Assembly: GCA_015060115.1 (NCBI GenBank)
Contig: SUZB01000008.1
Coordinates: 27,915 to 91,914 of the forward strand
Reading direction: 5' to 3'
Length of the DNA stretch: 64,000 nt
Source: Rikenellaceae bacterium
GTDB taxonomy: Bacteria; Bacteroidota; Bacteroidia; Bacteroidales; Rikenellaceae
Made by a program: the position numbers and the translations under genes
Shown here: positions 16,576 to 25,465 of the stretch, piece after piece
Numbering within the stretch: position 1 is the first letter of the stretch
How the letters are laid out: every line of letters starts with the position of its first letter
Notes under the pieces: generated by a model
Told to the model about the DNA's origin: nothing
The model's input: the letters and a program-made list of their open reading frames with translations, nothing else
Database searches by the model: none

Positions 16576-18819
16576 ATGCTCCGCAAACTAACACTAATAT
16601 TGTTCCTTATTGCAAGCGTGTGCATCAAGGCGCAAGCACAGAGCGATAACACCCAATATGTAGACCCATTTATCGGCACTGCCGACTACTCGGCAACACA
16701 CCCTGGTGCTGTTGTGCCACACGGTATGATGGCCGTTGTGCCGTTCAATGTTACAGGTTCGGAGCTTAACCGCTACGACAAGGATACCCGTTGGTGGTCA
16801 ACGCCTTACGATATTCGCAACAACTATTCCGTAGGCTTTGCTCACGGCGCTTTGAGTGGCGTGGGTTGCCCTGAGATGGGTGCTATTATTACGATGGCAA
16901 CAACGGGTGCAATGGAGGCCGATGCAGCCCTCCGAGGCTCAACCTACTCAGACGAGGTTGCCAAGCCCGGCTACTACGCAACGACATACGATAGGTTTAA
17001 TATTCGTGCCGAGGCTACCGCAACCGATAGAGCATCTGTCGAGCGCTACACCTTCAATGAGGGTGGCGAGGCAAATATCATCATCGACCTTGGCACTGCG
17101 CTATCGAACGAGTCGGGCGCTATGCTTCGTCAGGTGAGCGCTACGGAGGTCGAGGGTATGCGCCTTTTGGGCACCTTCTGCTACACCAACCAAGCCGTAT
17201 TTCCTGTATATTTTGTGGCTCGTATCTCACAGCCTGCCACCAAGGTGCGCTATTGGAAGAGACAACCTGAGATGACAGGTGTCGAGGCGGCGTGGTCGGG
17301 CGATAGTGGCCAGTATAAGATTTACGAAAGCTACTCGCGCGAGATTATGGGCGACGATATTGGCGTATGCTTCTCGTTGGGCGAGGTAGAGCCAGGCACC
17401 GAGGTAGAGGTTAGAGTCGGCATATCGTATGTGTCGATTGAGGGTGCTCGACGAAATCTTGAGGCAGAGTGTGGCAAACGAAGCTTTGATGATGCCCTTT
17501 TAGGGGCACAGCGTAGTTGGAGCAATGCACTTGGCCGCATCCGTGTGGAGGGTGGCTCGGATGCTGACCGCACGATATTCTATACAGCCCTCTACCACGC
17601 ACTCCTACACCCCAATATTGTTAGCGATGTCGATACGAAGTATCCCAAGATGGAGAGTGGCACGGTGGGCAGTGGTTACAACCGCTATACGGTATTCTCG
17701 TTGTGGGATACCTACCGCAACCTACATCAGCTTCTCACATTGGTCTACCCCGATAGGCAGAGCGATATGGTGCGCACAATGGTCGATATGTCGAAGGAGT
17801 GGGGCTGGTTGCCTCGTTGGGAGCTGTATGGTCGTGAGACCTTTACGATGGAGGGCGACCCCGCTATCCCCGTGATTGTGGATAGCTACCTCAAGGGCAT
17901 CCGCGACTTCGATGTCGAGGCTGCGTACGCTGCTATGAAGCGCTCGGCAACAACGCCGGGCAAGGATAACCCCATTCGTCGTGATATCGACCCCTATATC
18001 GAGCGAGGTTATATCCCCGTAGGTGTCTTTGCGCAGGATATGTCGGGCGATAACTCCGTATCGCACGCCTTGGAGTACTATGTTGCGGATAACGCCCTCG
18101 CCACCTTTGCCCGCGAGATGGGTGATGAGGAGTTTGCCCGCGATATGGAGCGCCGTGCTTCGGGCTGGCGCAACTACTACTCCGTGAAGGATGGCGCTAT
18201 GCGACCTATCGACAAGAGTGGCGAGTTTGTTGGCGATTTCGACCCCGCTGCGGGCGCTAACTTCTCGAATACCATAGGTTTCCACGAGGGTAGCTCTTGG
18301 AACTACACCTTCTTCGTGCCCCACGATATCGAGGGTCTTATCAAGGTTATGGGCGGTGGCAAAAAGTTTGTCGAGCGCCTTGAGTGGGTCTTCGAGAATG
18401 GCCACTACGACCCCACCAACGAGCCCGATATCGCCTACCCCTACCTCTTTAGCCGTGTTAAGGGCTACGAATATCTTACGCAGGAGTGGGTTCGGAGGTT
18501 GCTTGACGAGAACTACACCACCGAGCCCGATGGTCTGCCCGGAAATGATGATACAGGCACGATGTCGGCGTGGGCCGTCTTCTCGATGATGGGCATCTAT
18601 CCCGACTGCCCCGGCGAGCCATACTATACCATCACAACACCTCGTTTCGAGCGTGTGGAGATGGATACCGACTATGGTACTATCGTTATTACGACCGAGG
18701 GCAAGGGCGACCATATTAGACGCAATGGCGTGGAGCTTGGCGGTAAGTCTATCAACCGCTTCCGTATCTCGCACGAAGAGCTTATGAAGGCAAAGGAATT
18801 AAATCTAAAACTATATTAA
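16576..18819 (+). CDS. Glycoside hydrolase family 92 (alpha-mannosidase)
   Basis: A 747-residue exported enzyme, signal peptide to about residue 22 (ending AQAQ). GH92 enzymes are calcium-dependent exo-acting alpha-mannosidases that trim yeast mannan or high-mannose N-glycans. Family motifs: YVDPFIGT at the mature start, HPGAVVPHGMM, FSLWDTYRNLHQLLTLVYP, and the catalytic-region GNDDTGTMSAWAVFSMMGIY. It starts 2 bp after the GH97 stop and ends 1 bp before the next ATG, so it is clearly in one operon. Mannose linkage specificity is not determinable here. Confidence 0.92.
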   Translation: MLRKLTLILFLIASVCIKAQAQSDNTQYVDPFIGTADYSATHPGAVVPHGMMAVVPFNVTGSELNRYDKDTRWWSTPYDIRNNYSVGFAHGALSGVGCPEMGAIITMATTGAMEADAALRGSTYSDEVAKPGYYATTYDRFNIRAEATATDRASVERYTFNEGGEANIIIDLGTALSNESGAMLRQVSATEVEGMRLLGTFCYTNQAVFPVYFVARISQPATKVRYWKRQPEMTGVEAAWSGDSGQYKIYESYSREIMGDDIGVCFSLGEVEPGTEVEVRVGISYVSIEGARRNLEAECGKRSFDDALLGAQRSWSNALGRIRVEGGSDADRTIFYTALYHALLHPNIVSDVDTKYPKMESGTVGSGYNRYTVFSLWDTYRNLHQLLTLVYPDRQSDMVRTMVDMSKEWGWLPRWELYGRETFTMEGDPAIPVIVDSYLKGIRDFDVEAAYAAMKRSATTPGKDNPIRRDIDPYIERGYIPVGVFAQDMSGDNSVSHALEYYVADNALATFAREMGDEEFARDMERRASGWRNYYSVKDGAMRPIDKSGEFVGDFDPAAGANFSNTIGFHEGSSWNYTFFVPHDIEGLIKVMGGGKKFVERLEWVFENGHYDPTNEPDIAYPYLFSRVKGYEYLTQEWVRRLLDENYTTEPDGLPGNDDTGTMSAWAVFSMMGIYPDCPGEPYYTITTPRFERVEMDTDYGTIVITTEGKGDHIRRNGVELGGKSINRFRISHEELMKAKELNLKLY

Positions 18820-18820
18820 A

Positions 18821-19168
18821 ATGAGAAAGTTACTTAGTATTTTTGCAGTTATTGCAATGCTCAACTCTTGCGTGAGCGATCCTATTGAAGAAGATAGGAA
18901 TTTATCTGACAACAGGAGTCATAGTGAGTCTCTTGAATCAATACTTACTCGCTCGGCGACTGAGGAGCCTGTGGATAGTATTACTATGATTAGTAGGTCG
19001 CAATCAGATGTCGACAATTTGATGATGAGTCGTATAGTGTTACGCGATAGTATTTATGTCCTCTCTATTAACCGCGAGGCAGCCAGCTACTTAGGCGTAA
19101 GTCAAGAAGTATACGACAAATATTTGGATTATATCGAGGAGTTAAATACTAAAACTGAGGAGGAGTAG
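18821..19168 (+). CDS. Small lipoprotein of unknown function
   Basis: A 115-residue protein with a lipoprotein signal (MRKLLSIFAVIAMLNSC, acylated Cys about residue 17). The mature part is polar and rich in Ser, Asp and Glu, with no domain I recognise; the last third is probably helical (EAASYLGVSQEVYDKYLDYIEELN). It starts 1 bp after the GH92 stop. Composition already drifts toward AT. The pairing with the next lipoprotein and a large hydrolase suggests a joint envelope role, but that is inference only. Confidence 0.75.
   Translation: MRKLLSIFAVIAMLNSCVSDPIEEDRNLSDNRSHSESLESILTRSATEEPVDSITMISRSQSDVDNLMMSRIVLRDSIYVLSINREAASYLGVSQEVYDKYLDYIEELNTKTEEE
19158..19163 (+). promoter_or_regulatory. 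Strong Shine-Dalgarno AGGAGG before the second lipoprotein
   Basis: AGGAGG lies 8 bp before the ATG at 19172, overlapping the end of the previous gene. Such strong SD sequences are uncommon in this window. Confidence 0.5.
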
Positions 19169-19171
19169 ATT

Positions 19172-19786
19172 ATGAAAAAGATTATTACTTGGATATCAAT
19201 CATTATAGTAGCCACTATTGTATCCAGTTGCGAAGAAGATGAAAATCATAAAAGTTATTGCAATCTATCTATGTGCATAGATGCGCCATCGTTAAATTTA
19301 AACAACCGCCAATATGTTGCAATATGTGATGAAGATTATAGGAGAACTCCATATCGCAATATACGTTTTTCTATAATAAGACACAGCGAACAGTATTTTT
19401 TTGAATTTGATATGGGAACGCATCTTTTGGGACCTAAACGAGGTAATGGTCCTGAGGCTGAATTTCATTTTAACATATTACAAAGAAAGTACCCATTAGA
19501 GATAAACAAAAAATACCTTTTAGAAACAAGTGGTGACTTTATGACATCAAATTACTATTGTGGAGCAGATGTTAGACTTCTAATAGATGGGGAGCGGTAT
19601 TTATCAAATGATGGATGGTTTAAATTCACAGATATTGTGCTAGCTAACGGAGAGAAATACTACCCTAATCATAATTCAAGCATTAGTGAATTTAAATGTG
19701 AGTTTGAGTTTACAGCAGTGAAAGAGGGAGAGGAAGATGGTGAGAAATTAGTGGTTAGAAACGGCTCGTTCGCCGGTCGCAAGTAA
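19172..19786 (+). CDS. Lipoprotein of unknown function in AT-rich island
   Basis: A 204-residue protein with a lipoprotein signal (MKKIITWISIIIVATIVSSC, Cys at 20). The mature part looks all-beta (alternating short hydrophobic strands, several Cys: CNLSMC, YYCGADVRLLIDG) and ends in a charged stretch. No family recognised. Codon use differs sharply from upstream genes: AGA arginines, ATA isoleucines and TTA leucines. It is preceded by an AGGAGG and lies 22 bp before the large hydrolase gene. It may act with that enzyme at the cell surface. Confidence 0.75.
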   Translation: MKKIITWISIIIVATIVSSCEEDENHKSYCNLSMCIDAPSLNLNNRQYVAICDEDYRRTPYRNIRFSIIRHSEQYFFEFDMGTHLLGPKRGNGPEAEFHFNILQRKYPLEINKKYLLETSGDFMTSNYYCGADVRLLIDGERYLSNDGWFKFTDIVLANGEKYYPNHNSSISEFKCEFEFTAVKEGEEDGEKLVVRNGSFAGRK

Positions 19787-19798
19787 ATAATAAAAAAG

Positions 19799-19804
19799 AG
19801 GAGG
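19799..19804 (+). promoter_or_regulatory. Strong Shine-Dalgarno AGGAGG before the large hydrolase
   Basis: AGGAGG ends 4 bp before the ATG at 19809 and fixes this start. It is the second such site in the AT-rich island. Confidence 0.5.
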
Positions 19805-19808
19805 AATT

Positions 19809-22800
19809 ATGAAGTTTTTTAAGAACTACATTGTGGTATGCGTTATCACAATACTATCTATCGGTGGTGCATTCGCTCAGAATGATGGAGAGGAAGTGAT
19901 GCGAGATGAACTAGATCGCATTTTTCGAGGGCTTAATAAAAATATGGTACCAACTGGCTTGTTATTGGATTATGCAATTGAATATACTGATGTTAGGGCA
20001 TACAATGGAAAGAGTTTAACAGATAGTACATTAGTAGATAGACATACTTTTACTAATATTCTTAGAACTCTACGATCATCAGTCGTTAATAATCAGACAA
20101 ATCCTATCCCGTATGATATTTGGGGCGATGTAGAACGCCCGATAAATAGAGGAGGAAAGGTTACATTAATATCGACTCTATTCAAATATAACTCAATAAA
20201 GGAAAATGCTCTTCAAGATAATCTAATATCGTACAGAAATGGAACGGTATACGATAATTTCAAAGATGGAGTATGGATTAATCCGTATAATCAGTCCTAC
20301 GCTTTTGCATTTGCACCAAGTTCTGAAATATATACTAATTCTAATATTTCATTTACACTTTTGCACCCGATAGAATTAAGAAATTGTAATTTCTCAAAGT
20401 TATATTTTGATGCTGGTGATGGACTGGGTTATAGGTTCATATCCCCATACTCTACTGGCGATATAAATGTTGTCTACGCCACAGATGGTCTAAAAACTTT
20501 GCGACTAAGGGCAGTCATGCATGACGGAGAGGTTTTGAATGCCCACTGTCAGATTTTCATAGCATCAGAGTACAATGTAATTTTAAATGGAACAGAAGAT
20601 CCTGATGAGCAGTTTATAATGCGTGAGTTTACATCTGTGAATGGAAGTGTATCTGCCAATGTTGCGATAAAATTAGCATCAAATAATGGTATAACTAAAC
20701 CTTTTATAGTAGTTGAAGGTTTTGATCCTGTTGGATTAAATCTGCTGAATGCAGATGATTTGTTTGGAGCTACAAGATATGATGAATTTTACAGTGACTA
20801 TCTTGATAATGGACTCAATCCATTTAGAGAATTTGACTATATTTACATAGATTGGTATAATTCTACTGCGGATATTAGGCAAAATGCATATTTGCTTATT
20901 GATATAATTGAATATATTAATAATATCAAAACAACTTCTGAACCATTAGTTATTGTGGGCCAGAGTATGGGTGGTCTGGTAACCAGGTATGCTCTTCGTT
21001 TTATGGAGTTGGCAAACAAGCCCCACTATGTGTCGACATTTATTTCTCAGGATGTTCCACATCTTGGAGCAAATGTACCGTTGGGCCTGATCTATTGTTT
21101 TCATCAACTAATATGCTGTTTAAACGAAAATGACCATATAATTCCAGATAAATTTACTAAAGACATACTGTATGCATATTATAACATATTACATTCTGAT
21201 GCAGCTAAACAGATGCTCATAAACTATGTTGATGTAGATGGCAATTTAGATAACTCTATTCATAACGATTGGCAGAATACTTTAAATGAATTAGGATTCC
21301 CGCGTGGAGATTGTGGTAGAAATATTGAGAATTTGGCCATAATAAATGGCGCTACTTATCAAATTAATGAAGATTTAATTAACGACAAATATCTATTGAG
21401 TGTAGATGGAAAAATCTCTTCTAATTTTTGGTCTACATTAATCGTAAATCACCATTTAAATAATATTATTGAAGATTTAGTTGAGGAACAAATTGGAGGA
21501 GAACTTACTGATTGGCAAAAATTTAGACTAGCGTTTAATAAAACAAGCCTAGATGTAAATGCAAAAGTGCAACCGATGTGGAAGAATATTTCTAGGAATG
21601 ACCCGTTGTCAACTTTTAATCTTCATCTTAAAAAAACAATAAAATTTTTAGATTGCGAGATTAATAAAACATTGTATGATTCTGTTATTGCAATACCTAA
21701 TAGCGTATCTCTATGTTATGATGATTGCTGTGGATCGATTTACAATATTGATAAGGGTATCTCTGATTTTTATGATAAATTCTATTTGAACACTAAAGAA
21801 TTTAATTTTGATTTTTCAAAGAACATCTTATTTATTCCTTCGTGTAGTGCGTTGAGCATTAGTAATATTACGCAAAATTTATTGTATGCTGATTTTTATA
21901 ATGATTATTCAACTCTAAATTTTGACACCCCATTCGATGCTTTCTTTGTTCCGGATGAAGTTGAACATCATATTATTGATACTGGAATTAATAGCTTTGT
22001 TTGGGCATACAAACAAATGAGGATGAAAATTGAGGGTCCAGCAATTGTCCCAACAACTGCTACTTTTACGGTAAGCGGTTTAAATTTAGATGATACGATT
22101 ACCTGGACATCTTCAGATCCTACTATCGCTGAGTTTGAAGAAAACGGCAAATTGGTCGCAAAGGGTAATGGCTTTGTAACCATTACGGCAGAAACTTATA
22201 GAGGTGGTGAGTTATTCAGAAAGCAGAGAACCGTTAAAGTTGGAATGCCAGAATTCTGCATAACCAAGCAATATTATCCTAATGTGGGATATGAATTCAC
22301 TGCAACCGTAACAGATAGCGAAGCAGAGTTTATCAATGACTTAGTAGCGAGTGGTGAAGTTAATTTTGAATGGAAGATTATTGATAGCGATGGTGTGCTG
22401 AACGATGTAGAAAGTTCAGGTGCCACTGCAACCTATATGATTGCAGAGGATGAATTGGTAACTATTGCAGTTAGTCTAATAACCTCTGAGGGTGAAAAGA
22501 GTCCGACAAGAACGCTTACAATTAATTTACAGACGCCTTTCAGTGTGAATTACAAGTATGTAGTGATAGATTCAGTAAAGCGCGTTTATTGGGTAAAAGA
22601 GGATGGAACATACGAAGTAGGTGTGCATACCGAGGACTTAACCTTTACATTCAGAAATTTAGCACTTGGTAGCGAAGACAATATCTTGTCATTGGCCAAC
22701 AAGTACATTAAAGGTAACAAATGCTATATCGGTTACAATGATGAGGGTAATAATGTGAGAAAAACATTAGAAGGAGATAAAGTAAGCGGAGAATATAAAT

Positions 22801-23018
22801 GGACTTTCCCTTTCTTCGATTTAGACATTTTCTGCAATGCCGTCAGCGTGGGTTTAATAATGAACGGTAATAATAGTGCAGTGATAAGTAATTATGAAAT
22901 GGTTTTACTTAACACCAACTATGATCTTATACAAGAGGTCCCATTTGCAGTATTGTATAAACCAGTATTCCCCGAACCTTTGACACCTCCGATACAACTT
23001 AACCCTATAGTTGACTAA
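19809..23018 (+). CDS. Large secreted alpha/beta-hydrolase (lipase/esterase-like) with Ig-like domain
   Basis: A 1069-residue exported protein with signal peptide MKFFKNYIVVCVITILSIGG ending AFAQ. The N-terminal about 290 residues are unassigned. The alpha/beta-hydrolase core starts near 295 (KPFIVVEGFDP) and carries the nucleophile elbow VGQSMGG with Ser386, then the lipase-like VTRYALRFMEL and SQDVPHLGANVPL. A catalytic His may be in EVEHHIIDTG, but I cannot prove it. About residues 740-820 form a bacterial Ig-like (Big_2) domain: TITWTSSDPTIAEFEENGKL, ITAET. A further beta-rich C-terminal region follows. The gene is strongly AT-rich relative to flanking GH genes, suggesting transfer. Substrate unknown; ester bonds of lipids or acylated glycans are candidates. 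Confidence 0.78.
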   Translation: MKFFKNYIVVCVITILSIGGAFAQNDGEEVMRDELDRIFRGLNKNMVPTGLLLDYAIEYTDVRAYNGKSLTDSTLVDRHTFTNILRTLRSSVVNNQTNPIPYDIWGDVERPINRGGKVTLISTLFKYNSIKENALQDNLISYRNGTVYDNFKDGVWINPYNQSYAFAFAPSSEIYTNSNISFTLLHPIELRNCNFSKLYFDAGDGLGYRFISPYSTGDINVVYATDGLKTLRLRAVMHDGEVLNAHCQIFIASEYNVILNGTEDPDEQFIMREFTSVNGSVSANVAIKLASNNGITKPFIVVEGFDPVGLNLLNADDLFGATRYDEFYSDYLDNGLNPFREFDYIYIDWYNSTADIRQNAYLLIDIIEYINNIKTTSEPLVIVGQSMGGLVTRYALRFMELANKPHYVSTFISQDVPHLGANVPLGLIYCFHQLICCLNENDHIIPDKFTKDILYAYYNILHSDAAKQMLINYVDVDGNLDNSIHNDWQNTLNELGFPRGDCGRNIENLAIINGATYQINEDLINDKYLLSVDGKISSNFWSTLIVNHHLNNIIEDLVEEQIGGELTDWQKFRLAFNKTSLDVNAKVQPMWKNISRNDPLSTFNLHLKKTIKFLDCEINKTLYDSVIAIPNSVSLCYDDCCGSIYNIDKGISDFYDKFYLNTKEFNFDFSKNILFIPSCSALSISNITQNLLYADFYNDYSTLNFDTPFDAFFVPDEVEHHIIDTGINSFVWAYKQMRMKIEGPAIVPTTATFTVSGLNLDDTITWTSSDPTIAEFEENGKLVAKGNGFVTITAETYRGGELFRKQRTVKVGMPEFCITKQYYPNVGYEFTATVTDSEAEFINDLVASGEVNFEWKIIDSDGVLNDVESSGATATYMIAEDELVTIAVSLITSEGEKSPTRTLTINLQTPFSVNYKYVVIDSVKRVYWVKEDGTYEVGVHTEDLTFTFRNLALGSEDNILSLANKYIKGNKCYIGYNDEGNNVRKTLEGDKVSGEYKWTFPFFDLDIFCNAVSVGLIMNGNNSAVISNYEMVLLNTNYDLIQEVPFAVLYKPVFPEPLTPPIQLNPIVD

Positions 23019-23116
23019 CTGGGTTTGTGAGGTAGGGTTGATATATTTTTTAGAATGCTCTGTGGCAATTGATGAAGGATCTACAGATGTATACAAATTT
23101 ATAAAATAGACTTAAA

Positions 23117-25294
23117 ATGAAGAAGTTACTTACTGTTTTTGTTGCTGCCGCAATGCTCGTTGGTTGTGCAACGCAGAGCGCTACGGATTATGCTGCAAAG
23201 GTTAATCCCAAGATTGGCTCAGGTGGCCACGGCCATGTATTTGTGGGTGCAAATGTCCCCTTTGGTATGACTCAGGTGGGCCCTACAAGCATCTCTCAGG
23301 AGTGGGATTGGTGCTCAGGATACCACGACTCGGAGAACTCGGTTATCGGCTTCTCGCACACCCACCTTTCGGGTACTGGTTGTGGCGACTTGTTCGATGT
23401 TACGCTTATGCCCGTTATGGGAGAGGTTACCTATGGTCGTGGTCGTCTTGGCGACTACTCGACAGGCTTCTGGTCGGAGGCCGACCGTAGCCAGGAGGTT
23501 GTAGAGCCCGGTTACTACTCTGTGCCCCTCACTCGCTATGGCATCGTTGCCGAGATGACAGCTACCGAGCGTGGTGGCTTGCACCGCTACACCTTCCCTG
23601 AGGGCGAGGATGCCGCTATCATTCTCGACCTTGTGCACGGTGGTTGCTGGGATCGCCCTGAGGCACTCTTTGCCGAGGCTGTTAGCGACACCCGCGTTGA
23701 GGGTTATCGCCACACCTACGGTTGGGCAAACCACCAGAAGGTATACTTCGTTATTGAGTTCTCGAAGCCCTTTACATCTTTCGAGCCTCAGGGCGAGGAT
23801 AACTTCTACTTCCGCATAAACTTCGACACCGAGGCTGGTGAGGCTATCGGCGTGAAGGTCGCCTTGTCGTCAACAAGCCTCGATGGCGCACGCCTCAACT
23901 TCGATACGGAGGTTGCCGCTGCCGACTTCGACACCGTGCGCAAGGAGGCCTATGCCAAGTGGAACGAGGAGATAAGTAAGATTCGTATCGAGGGTGCAAC
24001 ACCTGAGCAGGAGGAGATATTCTACACTGCGATGTATCACATGTATGTCGCTCCTTCGCTCTTCTCGGATGTCGATGGCACATATCGTGGTGCTGATCAG
24101 GAGATTCACCCCAACCCCGGCCACGACACCTATACCACCTTCTCGTTGTGGGATACCTACCGTGCTAAACTCCCGTTGATGACCATCACACACCCTGAGC
24201 GTATGGACGATGTCATCAACACTATGATTAACCTATGCGATGAGCAGGGCTGGTTGCCTATATGGCACCTCTGGGGCTGGGATAACGGCTGTATGGTTGG
24301 TTCGCCCGGTATTATCGCCGTTTCGGACGCCGTAGCCAAGGGTATCGAGGGTATCGATGCGGAGCGTGCTTGGAAGGCTATCGAGACATCGTATATGCAC
24401 GATATGCGTGGCGGTCGCTACCGCAAGCAGTATGGCTATATGCCCAATGACCTTCAGGCAGAGTCTATCGCCCACGATATGGAGTTTGCTATCGCCGATG
24501 CTGCAGCTGCCGAGGTAGCTAAGATGTTGGGCAAGGAGGAGGCCTATCACTACCTTGATAACCGTAGCCACTCTTGGCTCAACTACTTCGATGAGTCTAC
24601 GGGCTTTGTTCGCGGTAAGTCGTCTACGGGCGAGTGGCGCGAGGATTTCAATCCCTTCAACGCATCGCGCATCGCCAACGAATATTGCGAGGGTAACGCT
24701 TGGCAGTACACTTGGCTTGTGCCTCAGGATCTCGACCTCTTGGTTGAGCGCTTCGGTGGCGTGGAGAACACCTTGGAGCGCCTCGATGGCCTGTTCACTG
24801 CCGATACTAAGATGGAGGGCGAGGATGTAACTCCCGACATCTCAGGCCTTATCGGTCAGTATGTTCACGGCAACGAGCCCAGCCACCATATCATCTACTT
24901 CTACACTATGTTGGGCGAGCCTTGGAAGGCGGCAGACCGCTTGTACGAGGTTATGGCAACGATGTACTCTACCGAGCCTGATGGCCTTTCGGGCAACGAG
25001 GATGTAGGTCAGATGTCGGCTTGGTATGTTATGACCACCCTCGGTTTCTACCCCGTAGAGCCCGCCTCAGGCAAGTATGTTCTTGGTGTGCCTATGGTTG
25101 ATGGTGCCGAGATTGATGTTGAGGGTGGCATCTTCCGTGTTGAGCGCTTAGGTTATAGCGAGGCTAACCGCTATGTGCAGAGCGTTGAACTCAATGGCGT
25201 AGCCCTCGACCGCAACTATATCACCCACGAGGAGGTTATCGCAGGTGGCCTGCTTAAGTTCAATATGGGTGCTGAGAAGAGCGTTTGGTACTAA
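23117..25294 (+). CDS. Glycoside hydrolase family 92 lipoprotein (alpha-mannosidase)
   Basis: A 725-residue lipoprotein (MKKLLTVFVAAAMLVGC, Cys 17), so probably membrane-anchored and possibly surface-exposed. GH92 hallmarks: VNPKIGSGGHGHVFVGANVP, GFSHTHLSGTGCGD, FSLWDTYRAKLPLMTITHPE, and GNEDVGQMSAWYVMTTLGFY. It differs clearly from the upstream GH92 (16576-18819), which suggests a different linkage or position specificity. It returns to the typical GC-richer codon use after the AT-rich island. A hairpin resembling a terminator follows the stop. Confidence 0.93.
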   Translation: MKKLLTVFVAAAMLVGCATQSATDYAAKVNPKIGSGGHGHVFVGANVPFGMTQVGPTSISQEWDWCSGYHDSENSVIGFSHTHLSGTGCGDLFDVTLMPVMGEVTYGRGRLGDYSTGFWSEADRSQEVVEPGYYSVPLTRYGIVAEMTATERGGLHRYTFPEGEDAAIILDLVHGGCWDRPEALFAEAVSDTRVEGYRHTYGWANHQKVYFVIEFSKPFTSFEPQGEDNFYFRINFDTEAGEAIGVKVALSSTSLDGARLNFDTEVAAADFDTVRKEAYAKWNEEISKIRIEGATPEQEEIFYTAMYHMYVAPSLFSDVDGTYRGADQEIHPNPGHDTYTTFSLWDTYRAKLPLMTITHPERMDDVINTMINLCDEQGWLPIWHLWGWDNGCMVGSPGIIAVSDAVAKGIEGIDAERAWKAIETSYMHDMRGGRYRKQYGYMPNDLQAESIAHDMEFAIADAAAAEVAKMLGKEEAYHYLDNRSHSWLNYFDESTGFVRGKSSTGEWREDFNPFNASRIANEYCEGNAWQYTWLVPQDLDLLVERFGGVENTLERLDGLFTADTKMEGEDVTPDISGLIGQYVHGNEPSHHIIYFYTMLGEPWKAADRLYEVMATMYSTEPDGLSGNEDVGQMSAWYVMTTLGFYPVEPASGKYVLGVPMVDGAEIDVEGGIFRVERLGYSEANRYVQSVELNGVALDRNYITHEEVIAGGLLKFNMGAEKSVWY

Positions 25295-25301
25295 GGCGGA
25301 G

Positions 25302-25344
25302 TGTGGCTAACGAGGTTTGGTTTAACCTTTTTAGCCACTCTTTG
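25302..25344 (+). terminator. Probable terminator after the second GH92
   Basis: AGTGTGGCTAA and TTAGCCACTCT (downstream, at about 25331-25341) are complementary with one bulge, followed by TTTG. Moderately supported. Confidence 0.5.
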
Positions 25345-25374
25345 TAGACAACTATGTAAAATAGTTGGCAAATG

Positions 25375-25406
25375 TTGCTCAATTTGGGCGAAAGTTTGTA
25401 CATTTG
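25375..25406 (+). promoter_or_regulatory. Promoter of the yitT-like gene
   Basis: TTG (25375-25377), 21-bp spacer, TACATTTG (25399-25406); 60 bp upstream of the start at 25466. Confidence 0.65.
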
Positions 25407-25465
25407 CCCCGAAAAAGTGAAACAAAGTATAAAGATTTCGAATAACTACTAACAAGATTTGCGTT

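Noticed and set aside
17722..18774. 350-codon open frame on the minus strand inside the first GH92 gene
   Set aside because: Shadow of the GH92 codons; no independent support.
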